Positions 43,701 to 64,000 of a DNA stretch of 64,000 bases are shown here, in pieces (positions within the stretch are counted from its first letter, which is position 1; the number at the start of each line of letters is the position of its first letter). This DNA comes from Callipepla californica brunnescens. Its lineage: Eukaryota; Chordata; Aves; Galliformes; Odontophoridae. The stretch covers positions 4,158,505-4,222,504 of the forward strand of contig JALIRH010000039.1 of assembly GCA_023055505.1 (NCBI GenBank), given 5' to 3'. Both the position numbers and the translations under genes were made by a program. The notes under the pieces are model-generated. The model made no database searches, was not told the DNA's origin, and worked only from the letters and a program-made list of their open reading frames with translations.

Positions 43701-46700
43701 AAAGGGGAAGATATGTTTTCAGAGCAGATTATTATTTATTTTATTTCTCCTTCTGATATATTGACTTCTTTTCCACTCATTCTCCAGTAAAGAACACAAA
43801 AATGTTTGGAATAGCATTCCCCATGGTTTTCTTTGGCCTCCCGTACAAACAACATATCCGTAGTGAGTTAAATCTCAGTACCCATATCCAAAACCTTGAT
43901 ATTGCTCTACAGTTGTCTTAGAGCCTTGAGCTTGAACATTTTGTAAAGTTGTGTTGTACCATGAGGCTTCCACAACTTTCTGCTTTCCCCAGGATTTTAT
44001 ATCTCAGAGCAAAGGCTCTCTTCTTTGCGTTATGGCAAATAGAAATAGTGTCGCTGAAAAGTTAGGGGAGAAAAAAGGGTAACTATATCCTTTTACATTT
44101 CAAGAGTGGGGTTTAAATGAAATGTCATAAAACCCAACTGGGAAAGGAACTGTAGTAAATGGGATAGTGCTGTTATTTAATACCTTTTCCTGTATAGTTT
44201 TGATGTGGTCAGTTTACCTTTGTCTTCCATGATGATTTTGTCACATTGCACTTTCTTATTCTTGGTGGCTCCATTAATGGTTTGCATCATTTTCTCTATG
44301 AAGCTATCGTTACCAGGTCTGTTTTTGCAGACGTCAACATAGATCTTATTACGCTCCCTTGAAAAGAAAATACGTGTATATTGACTCTCTGAAAAAGATT
44401 TGCCTTCAACTTCTCAAATGTAACCACAAGTTGAGCAGAAAACTCTGCTTCATGTCATAGGTTTACTGCCTGAGGATTTGTGCATGTTCAGAGATTTTGT
44501 TTCACTCCACATGCCATCTTTCAGCAGCTGATTCCCACCTTGTGATGTTGTAGAACAGAAAAGTAGAGAGGGGCTTTAGTAAAAATCCCCACTCCAACTA
44601 CTTCTGGTCTTTGGTGGAATTTGGTTCAGAAATATGCGGCTCTCATCACTTAGAAGTGAAAAGCAATGCCTCCAAGAGACAAAAAGGAATTAGTATGTTT
44701 CCATTTCATCCACCCGCCAGGACTGTAGGAATGGTCAGTGAGAGCAGTGGGGCTTTGTGTAGTCTCTGAGTTTTCATATCCTGACAGCAGACGTGGATTA
44801 TCCCAGGCCTTAATCCACCAGCAGTTTCTGCTCTCAGGAGGAGTCACTGTCCTTTCCCACCCTGTTGGTGTTATGTGCTACATACATCAGCTGTGATTCA
44901 GAGAACGCACTTCCTGCTCCCCAAAAATCACACTGGTGTGGCTCACAGGAAGAGGGGGTTGGAGTCCTACCATGAGCTTTGTGTGCAGCTTTACTTATCT
45001 CAGTTGTTTGTTTTGCAGTACATTGTGTCCCAGGCTTTGGGGCTCACATCTGCCAAAGTGATGTGGCAAGTCTGTCAGCCTGACATCCATCATAGACAGA
45101 ACTTTGCTGTGCAGTGTCACAGTCAGCTCCTGGGAGGAAGCCAAAACCTATGCCTTCTGGGTTAACTCCCTGCCAAAATTCGTGCTAGCCCAGGGAGGAG
45201 ACTGAAGAGGAAGCAAGGTGGATGTAGCTAACAGGAGGCAATAATGCCTCAGCAGGCAGGATCATTTGTGGTGGGTAAAGAGCTTCAGAGAAAGCCAAGA
45301 CTGACATATTTGTTTTTATCTTTATTATTAAGAAATCACTGCCTGTCAGGCTACATATAATTATCCATCCAGAGGTTTGTGATTTCAGTTTTCATTGAAG
45401 TTAAATCATGAAGTTCACATATGCCAAAGCCCTCCATCTTTCCCCCATTCCCGGTGTGCTCTCTTGCCACCATCCCCCTGCTTTTGCTATTCTGCCTTCA
45501 TTGACCAGTGGAAGAGGATGAGAACTTGATCAACAAGATGGAACTTGGCTTATCAAAAGAGAGAACTAAGCCCAGTATGGCTTCAGACAAAAATGAATGG
45601 CACACTGTAGCAGTGAAAACACTGACGCCATGTGTGAGCAGCCTGTTTGGGTCTCTGTGGTTAGGAGAAATTAGGTTTGTTGAGCACACTGTGTGCATGT
45701 ACACAATTACAAGTATACGTACAGAACTCTTGCAGCGTCTTCTGATTCCACAGACACCACAACAGGTGGCATGTCCAACATCCGGAGAGTTTCTGTCTCT
45801 GTGAGATAAATATCTACCCTTCTGTCTAAGTCTTCTTTCGTCAGTTGTTCTTTTATCTCCTCTTGCTTCACCTGTACATCTGACAAGTTACAGGAGGTTA
45901 ACAAGTGAGGCTTTCTCTGCTCTCACTTCAAAAGAAGGCAAATTAATTCTGGAGTTATAATAATAATCAGGAGCCAAAACTTGCGAGGCCCTGGGTGTCT
46001 CATGGATCTCAGTGCTCCAAAGAACAGTTTAAATCTATCATCATACAGTGTATGCTCCTTACCAGGGAAACTGAGAGCTGCATTTTGGTGAGAGTCAGGT
46101 TCTACTATTCCATCTAGCATGGACTCTGTAATTGATGTGGTTGATTTAGAAGTTCTGCTGCTTCCATGTGTCCTTCAATAAAAAAGAAATAAGCTGAAAT
46201 GGTACAAGAGAGTTCAGATGTCAGTTAGCAAAGTGTTACAAAAATAACAACGTTGTTATCAGGATAAACCACTGAGGACTTTGTGATAGCATGTACAGGA
46301 ATGCTTGCCTGTGAAAGAAGTTACAGAATGCTTTGCAAAGAAAATAATGAAAAGGATGGAAAAAGACTTAAAAAGGAAGAATTCATCCAACAGGATATCC
46401 TGAGGCATTAAACAGCTGATGGAAAAAAAGCTGTTGAGCTCTCAGATTCATTCTTAGCATATAATAATATGATGTGTTGGTTACCTGCTGAGTGATAACA
46501 CATACATATGGAGAGCACAGTTCTCCACTGGAATTAAGATTCCTTGGGGATTTGCATGTTCTGAAACATCTTTGAAATGCACAAAAAACTCATTTCAAGG
46601 GATCAGCTAGTTAAAAAAAATAGATAATGTTCACAGAGGGGACAGGCATGATGATAACTAGAAGTAAAACTCGAAACTGATGTATAGTTGGGAGGTTTTT

Positions 46701-49700
46701 AAAGCAGATTTCCTCAAAAGCTAAGTGTGAGCAATTATAATTATACAAGGGGCACTGGATGTGACATTTTAAGACTTGTATTTAATCCTAAGGTAAAATC
46801 ACTTCATTCTGTCTTATAAATGAGAGCCCATCTCCAAAAAGATTGTCTTTTGTAATTTACCTTCTATTTTTAAGTCATTTTTGTGTATATTGGCTCCTGC
46901 TCAGTATCCCTGCCTCTAGGATTATCCCTCACGATAAGCCACCATACCGAGCATGACAAAAAGAGTGTTTTCAAAGAGCAGTCTCTTCTGCTCGGAAATT
47001 ACAATGGCATTAACTTTGCCAAAGGAAAGGGTAAATAATACTTGTTTTTGTTTAACTTGTGGGATTGTTCCAGTGCTGGCTTGACTTGTCTTTTAGTTTG
47101 TGTGACTAAATACACAGCATCTTCTCTCTGTGAAATGTGAATGTACAAACCAGATAAAGCAATGTCATTCAGTGATTTTCATTTCTACACTAATTTTTAC
47201 CTTCTTTCACATGAATGACCTGAATTTGTCACCCAGAAGATAAACTCTATTTATTCCCTCTGTACTGAAGGTTTGGCTCCAGTAAGTAATGAAATGTGTA
47301 TTTCAGCTGTTGTAACTCAGAAGAACAGCTTTGAAATGGATGCATAGGCGTACAGAGGCAACTAGAACACAACCTTCTTTATTTTTGAGATAGTGCTTGT
47401 GTATAGGTTCTAATGTAACTGTGCAGGGCTAGCCCTTACAAAGCCTGTACAGTGCAGGTCTGCATTTTTATCCTGCGACCATCCCTAAAAATGGTCCATT
47501 CTGCAGTGTTACTTAGAAAAACATACATTAGGAAGGAGAATTTGAATACAGTGAGAAATATTACAGCAGCATGTGTTAGCATTTCAGCAAGTACTTCTTG
47601 CACAGAATCAGTCCCAGTCACAAGTTATGATAAATTCCACTTGTTCTCTTTGTTACTATGGCTGGAATTTCAAAGGATGACTGTAACACGTAAGTGTGTG
47701 TAGTTCTGCAACAAAGTATTAGTGCTACACCATTATTCCATCTCTCAACCCCTCCGCAGAGCAGGTGCATGACCACTGCAGGGCAGGAGTTTGTGAGATG
47801 TGAGTTAAGAGACAGCAATTAATGGACTTACCTCGAGAGTGGGGCTGCAAAACTCTCATCTTCTCCTGATGTCTGATGTACAGAGAATGAGAGAAAACCA
47901 GATTCTGTGGCCCCTGAGTAATCACCCAGTGCCAGGAGCTTGCTTAGTTTGGGTTCAGCAGTTTTTGGATCTGGATGGAAGAGTGGGCGGGGTGTCACGT
48001 CCTTTCCTTCGTCATCAAAAACCTGAAGAAATATTTAAATAATAATAGCAATGCCGCTGTCTTCTTAAAGCAAATGGCAGACACATCACATGCAACATTT
48101 TGTCTTGAACAAAAAGAAGACCCCAGTCCAGGCAGGACATGGAGGTATTCACCCTCCATGAACAGGCAACCCTGTTGTGCAAATGGTGCCTAATGTACAC
48201 CACCAGCATGGGCAAGGAGGGCTGATTCCTTTAGGATTCAGCCTTGGAAAGAGTCTTATCTGTGCCTGGCTCTTCTTTGGAGCTATATTTATAGAAATGA
48301 TGCAAAACATCTGAAAAAATCTAGGCCCATCCCACTATCTGAGATGCTTCTTGTTCATCCTGTTGTCTTTCCTGACTTATTCTATGGCTACCAAGAGTGC
48401 CTCATTGACCGTAACAATCCATATCAAATTAGCAGTATGGCAAAAGCAACTAGAGAAATGTTGATGTGTCTTTTTTGTGTGATACCACTCAAAATATCGT
48501 TTTACTCCAAGATGACATTCAGTATGGTCTTCAAACAGAACTCTCAGATAATGTTAGAAGAATCTTCTGCTTTTTTGGTAAAGGCATACAAATGCTACAG
48601 CCTGACATCTCAGAGAGACTTGAAATCAAGTAGCCCTCAAAGTCAGAGGACTGTTAGCTTAAATTGCTTACCTTCAAATCAACGCTTACAAGCATATGAA
48701 AAAGGACATTACACTGTGCCTAGACACTTTTAAAAAATAACCTGCTTTAATTTTTTTTTTTAATTTATTTTTGTTAACAGAGGTGTAAGGTATGGTTGGC
48801 TTATCTCACTGACTTCTGGAATTCTCTCAGGACAGGTGCTCACCCCCCCAAAAGAAACCAAACACCACTAATAAAAAGTTAAATAGTAAAAGCAAGGCAA
48901 ACTGCATTAGTCTGTGGGTTTTTAAGCCCATGGAGAGACAAGTATGCTCAATCACTTTGTTTTTATTCTTGCAAATCAATTTTGGACACTGATGCTCGAG
49001 CTGTGGGTGTCCCTGTTTGTGACAGAAGTGGGAGCAGATGGCCTTTAAAGGCACCTTCCAACTCCAACGGTTCTGTGATTCTATGGTCACTTCAGGCTGG
49101 ATTAAGTTCTTTCTCCACAGCTCTCCAGCTCCAGCCATGCCTATGCTTTCTTATTCCCTCTGGCCCTTCTTTCCTCACCACTTTTAGACTCCTCAGGAAC
49201 TCCCAGTGGATGTGTTTCAGTACCAGTGTCTGCCACTCTTACCTGGACATTGTGCTGCCTGTGCTCCTGGGCTGCCTTCCACACAGCTCTGCCCAGGGAG
49301 GTTGGGAGGTGGTTGCTCAGTGCTGTGCTTGTGTGGCTGGTGCAGCCTGCCATGCTCGCCTGCTTTGGGCTGCTGAAAGTGCTTCCCTGTCTTCGTCTCA
49401 TTCTGAAACCAAAAGCAATTTCAAATTACAGAATTCAATCAACACAATGAACAAGATCACCTGTTCCTTAATTTTCATTTAGACTGTTCTGGATGATTAC
49501 TATATCATGGGGTATGAAATAGTAAAGAAATCACAGTATCACAGAACTGTAAGGGTTGGAAGGGACCTCCAGAGACCACTGAGTCCAACCCCTTGCCAAA
49601 GCAGCTCCCGGCCCAGGCTGCACAGCTCAGTGTCCAGAACTGGACACAATGCTCCAGGTGAGGCCTCACCAGGGCAGAGCAGAGCGGGAGGATCACCTCC

Positions 49701-50472
49701 CTCAATCTGCTGGCCACGCTCTTTTTAATGCACCCCATTGTCCTTCTTGGCCGGGGCACACTGCTCATGGTCAACCTGCCACCCACCAGGACTCCCAGAT
49801 CCCTCTCCTCAGAGCTCCTCTCCAGCAGCTCATCCCCAGCCTGTGCTGATGTATGCTGTTATTCCTCTCTAGGTGCAAGACTCCACACTTGCTCTTGTTA
49901 AACCTCACCTGGTTCCTTTCTGCCCAAGTCTCCATACTGTCCAAATCTCGCTGAATGGCAGCACAGCCTTCCAGCACATCAGCCACTCCTCCCAGCTCTG
50001 TATCATCAGCAAACTTGCTGAGGGTGGACTCTATCCCCTCATCAAGGTCACTGATGAACAGTGCCGGACCCCCTGAGGCCACCACTATGTGCAGGCCTCC
50101 CACTGGCATCAGCTCCACTATTCTCAGTGCCCTGAGCTCTGCCTGTCAGCCAGGTCTCAACCAACCTCTCCACCCACTCATCCGTCCCACACCTCCTCAA
50201 GTTGTAGTCTGTGCTATTGTATATTATTAAAATAACGTAATTCCTTCAGGAAGATCTCCACGTGGCTTCTAAGGAGTATTTTTTCAGTGGTAACGAGGTG
50301 CGAGGTGGACAGGGCTGGGGAGGAAAACTACGGTAAAGCAAGAGCGGTTATCTGGGGCTGAAATACCAAACGGGAACCGAGGAGCAGCCGGGACCCGTGC
50401 TGAGATCGCCCGAAGCGGACGGCGGCCGCGGACTCACAGAGAATACCGCCGCGCTCCGCCCGGGCCCGACAT
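34657..50472 (-). CDS. DNAI4: DNAI4 (WDR78), axonemal dynein intermediate chain, WD-repeat protein
   Basis: DNAI4 is an intermediate-chain-type WD protein needed for assembling inner-arm (f/I1) dynein in motile cilia. Seventeen coding exons join without a phase break: 50438-50472, 49243-49402, 47832-48022, 46063-46172, 45723-45879, 44218-44357, 43335-43487, 43051-43242, 41619-41869, 40465-40551, 38997-39148, 38430-38587, 38125-38240, 37315-37413, 36443-36669, 35732-35885 and 34657-34710. They give 811 residues; the human protein is about 848. The N-terminal half is Ser/Thr/Lys-rich. From about residue 440 come WD repeats, including LWSYRCDLTQ, DLLAVGYGAF, LLAVGMYNGTITVYNV, LISISADGRITQWLI, YLAGTEEGLIHKCSC, FLSCSVDWSVILWHQN, AAARESRVEIWDL and LLAGDSGGEVCVFEL. 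The start exon is the least certain because it is only 35 coding bases. Confidence 0.93.
34711..35731 (-). other. DNAI4: DNAI4 intron 16
   Basis: No repeat, exon or RNA gene recognised. Confidence 0.6.
35732..35885 (-). CDS. DNAI4: DNAI4 exon 16 (last WD blade)
   Basis: Acceptor cctggcttgcag. It encodes LDPVITRIANPEAKFTSVLF and LLAGDSGGEVCVFELKNLAA, ending in SRSSE before gtatgg. Reading on past this donor gives an unrelated tail. Confidence 0.93.
36443..36669 (-). CDS. DNAI4: DNAI4 exon 15 (WD domain)
   Basis: Encodes GPVYKVAWNPFSTDMFLSCS, DWSVILWHQNSQTPILTF and AAARESRVEIWDLSIS. Acceptor aaactcctag, donor gtaagt. Confidence 0.96.
37315..37413 (-). CDS. DNAI4: DNAI4 exon 14 (WD domain)
   Basis: 99 bases, phase 0 at both ends, encoding DTNLYLAGTEEGLIHKCSCS and CKKQFLKTYRGHK, the intermediate-chain signature (LxGTEEGxIHKCS). 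Confidence 0.95.
38125..38240 (-). CDS. DNAI4: DNAI4 exon 13 (WD domain)
   Basis: Encodes LMKIKRTRSKNLPGEKERKT and SQWAAGMCFDFHPK, donor gtaggc. Confidence 0.93.
38430..38587 (-). CDS. DNAI4: DNAI4 exon 12 (WD domain)
   Basis: Encodes RHTGPVWQLKWVEWDRGTTE and ADKRERLISISADGRITQWL, donor gtaagc. HTGPVWQLKW is the family's WD core. Confidence 0.95.
38997..39148 (-). CDS. DNAI4: DNAI4 exon 11 (WD domain)
   Basis: Encodes WPERIFQCKHGVTALDFSMA and NPNLLAVGMYNGTITVYNVQ, donor gtaagg. Confidence 0.95.
39149..41618 (-). other. DNAI4: DNAI4 introns 9-10 (apart from exon 10)
   Basis: AT-rich, with a (TTTA)n patch near 40360-40378. No exon or known repeat seen outside the listed exon. Confidence 0.6.
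40465..40551 (-). CDS. DNAI4: DNAI4 exon 10 (WD domain)
   Basis: 87 bases, phase 0 at both ends, encoding DLLAVGYGAFDFKEQKEGLA and CCWSLKNPM. Confidence 0.94.
41619..41869 (-). CDS. DNAI4: DNAI4 exon 9 (Lys-rich linker, start of WD domain)
   Basis: Contains a charged run (EKNDKGKKDKKEQKEA), then LEQLWSYRCDLTQRHNVSSM AWSKVNL, where the WD propeller starts. Phase 0 at its end before gtaagc. Confidence 0.94.
41870..43050 (-). other. DNAI4: DNAI4 intron 8
   Basis: AT-rich; a short AAAT run near 42690-42706. Nothing else recognised. Confidence 0.6.
43051..43242 (-). CDS. DNAI4: DNAI4 exon 8 (symmetric)
   Basis: 192 bases, phase 1 at both ends, acceptor atctgttgtcag and donor gttcgt. It encodes ILESAGLARVHDQEKCHAEA and FMERILMENIFQPKLAAYRQ, a conserved helix-like region before the WD domain. 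Confidence 0.92.
43335..43487 (-). CDS. DNAI4: DNAI4 exon 7 (symmetric, low complexity)
   Basis: 153 bases, phase 1 at both ends. It encodes GTVVTARDLSNSFSTSQAEP then a Ser/Thr/Lys-rich stretch to TPATAER. Symmetric phase allows in-frame skipping. Confidence 0.88.
44218..44357 (-). CDS. DNAI4: DNAI4 exon 6
   Basis: Acceptor ttttcttttcaag and donor gtaaac. It encodes ERNKIYVDVCKNRPGNDSFI and EKMMQTINGATKNKKVQCDK, matching the family's MMQT and KxVQCD region. Confidence 0.93.
44358..45722 (-). other. DNAI4: DNAI4 intron 5
   Basis: No exon or repeat recognised. Confidence 0.6.
45723..45879 (-). CDS. DNAI4: DNAI4 exon 5
   Basis: Acceptor aacttgtcag. It encodes VKQEEIKEQLTKEDLDRRVD, IYLTETETLRMLDMPPVVVS and ESEDAARV, ending two bases into Leu before gtacgt. 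Confidence 0.92.
46063..46172 (-). CDS. DNAI4: DNAI4 exon 4
   Basis: Acceptor tttttattgaag and donor gtaagg. It encodes THGSSRTSKSTTSITESMLD and GIVEPDSHQNAALSFP, a Ser/Thr-rich linker. Confidence 0.88.
46173..47831 (-). other. DNAI4: DNAI4 intron 3
   Basis: AT-rich, no recognised feature. Confidence 0.6.
47832..48022 (-). CDS. DNAI4: DNAI4 exon 3
   Basis: Reads VFDDEGKDVTPRPLFHPDP and LLALGDYSGATESGFLSFSV, then PLS plus two bases before gtaagt. The VxDxxGxDVTPxPL motif is typical of this protein. Confidence 0.92.
48023..49242 (-). other. DNAI4: DNAI4 intron 2
   Basis: Carries the plus-strand CR1 tail at 48991-49085; otherwise nothing recognised. Confidence 0.6.
48991..49085 (+). repeat. 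CR1 LINE 3' tail (antisense to DNAI4)
   Basis: gagctgtgggtgtccctgtt, gcagatggcctttaaagg and ggttctgtgattctatgg define a plus-strand tail of the 7545 variant, inside DNAI4 intron 2. Confidence 0.85.
49243..49402 (-). CDS. DNAI4: DNAI4 exon 2
   Basis: Acceptor cttttggtttcag and donor gtaagagt on the gene strand. With exon 1 it reads LMRRRQGSTFSSPKQASMAG and ends EHRQHNVQ in phase 0. An internal ATG two bases into the exon could serve as an alternative start. Confidence 0.8.
49530..50206 (-). repeat. CR1 LINE with reverse-transcriptase remnant in DNAI4 intron 1
   Basis: About 680 bases, sense to DNAI4. The minus strand holds ALVRPHLEHCVQFW-type sequence and, further 5', LSKFADDTELGGVAD, which includes the (F/Y)ADD catalytic motif of the CR1 reverse transcriptase, and WAERNQVRFNKSKCGVLHL. 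The 5' part is missing and stops and frame changes show it is dead. Confidence 0.93.
50438..50472 (-). CDS. DNAI4: DNAI4 exon 1 (35 coding bases)
   Basis: ATG in gccgccATGtcgg encodes MSGPGGARRYS and two bases before gtgagt. Among possible starts in this exon, only this frame joins exon 2 in the frame that continues into exon 3. The other ATG frame meets a stop. Confidence 0.7.
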
Positions 50473-50507
50473 GGCGGCGCCGCTCTGAGGGGGCAGCGCG
50501 TCGCGCG

Positions 50508-50521
50508 GTAACCATGGCAAC
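50508..50521 (-). promoter_or_regulatory. DNAI4: RFX X-box at the DNAI4 start
   Basis: GTAACCATGGCAAC is a nearly perfect inverted repeat fitting the RFX consensus GTNRCC-N0-3-RGYAAC. It lies 36 bases upstream of the DNAI4 ATG. RFX factors activate motile-cilium genes, so it fits the gene's role. Confidence 0.8.
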
Positions 50522-50545
50522 GCTCCCCGAAGACGCGGCGCTCTG

Positions 50546-50550
50546 ATTGG
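50546..50550 (-). promoter_or_regulatory. DNAI4: CCAAT box (NF-Y) of DNAI4
   Basis: Plus-strand ATTGG within ctgattggctg reads CCAAT on the DNAI4 strand, 25 bases upstream of the X-box. X-box plus CCAAT is a common pair in TATA-less promoters. Confidence 0.6.
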
Positions 50551-51258
50551 CTGCCAAGAACGGCGCCGCCGGTAGGTCCCCTCTCTCCCGCTCTCCTCTC
50601 GCCCGCCCGGCCTGAGGGGCGAGAGCCGCGGTCCGCCCGAGCTCGGGGTTCGTTCCGTGGGGCCGCCCCCTGCCCGCCCCGGGGCCGCGGCAGCGCCTGT
50701 CCCCGCTTTGTCACTGAAGCACAAAGGCCCTCGGCTGCCCGGAGAGGCGGTGGCGGCACCCTCCGCCCCTGCGGCGGGGAGCGGGGCAGGCCGGGGCCGG
50801 GGTTTGTGGGGTTTTCAGTCAGCGAAGCTGCACGCGTGGGCGCTCTCCGCGTCGCCCCGCGGGGCCTTTCCCCGAGCGTTGAATGCAGCATCCCCGCCTC
50901 CGTCCGCGGCTGTGACGCCCGGGTTCGTACCCGCAGCCTCCGCGCGGCCCTGTGGGGCGCAGCCGCGCGCGGGAATGGCTTTAGGGACGGCAGCATTAGG
51001 ACCGGACGTGTTCTGTGTTTTGTTTCCCTTTACGTAGGACCACCACAGCGCTGCTCCCCAGGACCGCGCTGGGACGACGCCTTCCGCGCCCCAACGTGAG
51101 TAACGCCGGCGGGAGCGCGGTTTGCTCGGTCCGGAGCGGCAGCCGGACCGTTTGGATCCCCTCGGGCGGCACCGAAGCGTTCCGCTGACCGAGACGCCCC
51201 GGCCCCTTTCCGCACCGCTCCGCTCCGCAAGGCGCGGCGCTGACGGGACGGGCCGAGC

Positions 51259-51308
51259 GGGCGTGGCCTGAACTAAGGGGCGTGGCCTGAATGGAAGGGG
51301 GCGTGGCC
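51259..51308 (+). promoter_or_regulatory. Three tandem GGGCGTGGCC boxes
   Basis: Copies at 51259-51268, 51278-51287 and 51299-51308, spaced 19 and 21 bases, with similar flanks (gcctgaa after the first two). They resemble Sp/KLF sites, about 260-310 bases upstream of the MIER1 ATG. Confidence 0.6.
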
Positions 51309-51334
51309 TCGTCTGTGATTGACAGTTGAGCTGA

Positions 51335-51351
51335 GCGCGCGCGCGCGTGCG
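51335..51351 (+). repeat. Alternating GC tract (Z-DNA-prone)
   Basis: 17 bases of alternating purine-pyrimidine (gcgcgcgcgcgcgtgcg) between the KLF-type boxes and the MIER1 GC boxes. Confidence 0.75.
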
Positions 51352-51404
51352 ACTCCCCCCGCCTCCCCCCGCCCCTCCCCTCGGCGCCCCGTGCGCGGTG
51401 ACGC

Positions 51405-51440
51405 AGCGCCGCCCCGCCCCGCCCCGGCCCCGCCCTCCCG
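51405..51440 (+). promoter_or_regulatory. MIER1: Sp1-type GC boxes of MIER1
   Basis: Overlapping CCGCCCC units (gccgccccgccccgccccgg and on) lie about 130-160 bases upstream of the MIER1 start codon. Confidence 0.6.
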
Positions 51441-51566
51441 CCGCTCCCCGCCGCCGCGCAGCCCGCGACCCTCCGCCGCCGCTTCTTCCTCCTCCGCCGC
51501 GGCGGCGATGTGACCCCGACCCCGGCCCGGCCCCCCCCCCTTCTCCCGCCCTCCCGCGCAGCGAAC

Positions 51567-64000
<12,434 letters not shown>

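Noticed and set aside
50348..50557. Alternative DNAI4 start frame beginning MAANQSAASSG
   Set aside because: It runs through the same first exon but in the wrong phase: joining exon 2 in this frame leads to a stop at the start of exon 3.

Overview
This is a vertebrate nuclear window, almost certainly from a galliform bird such as chicken, turkey or quail. All genes have introns with GT-AG splice sites, the only recognisable dispersed repeats are CR1 LINE tails ending in ATTCTATG-type octamers, introns are compact, and promoters sit in dense CpG islands. Gene order reads SGIP1 (+), DYNLT5 (+), INSL5 (-), DNAI4 (-), MIER1 (+). I remember these genes as neighbours in other amniotes. Most open frames in the window are chance frames in introns or repeats. 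The genes below were rebuilt exon by exon from splice sites, phase continuity and remembered family similarity.

Layout. 1-24671 holds SGIP1, a neuronal endocytic adaptor: 24 coding exons and the stop, with the first coding exon upstream of the window. A probable 3' UTR runs to about 28.08 kb. 28973-30020 is DYNLT5, a Tctex-type dynein light chain. 31132-32503 is INSL5, a relaxin-family peptide, which converges tail to tail on DYNLT5. 34657-50472 is DNAI4 (WDR78), an axonemal dynein intermediate chain with 17 coding exons. 51567 to the end is the 5' part of MIER1, a chromatin corepressor, with three coding exons and a 10.6 kb first intron. DNAI4 and MIER1 diverge from one CpG island.

Links between genes. 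DYNLT5 and DNAI4 are both dynein-type subunits and flank the small hormone gene. The DNAI4 start region has an RFX-type X-box and an inverted CCAAT box, as expected for a motile-cilium gene. SGIP1 and MIER1 are functionally unrelated to these.

I found no new mobile or defence system. The strongest unusual observations are an AT-AC (U12-type) intron in SGIP1 that restores the reading frame exactly, two 12-base microexons in SGIP1, sense CR1 copies ending at SGIP1 splice acceptors, a relaxin-3-like B chain in INSL5, and the X-box promoter of DNAI4. Similarity statements come from remembered family sequences; no search was run.
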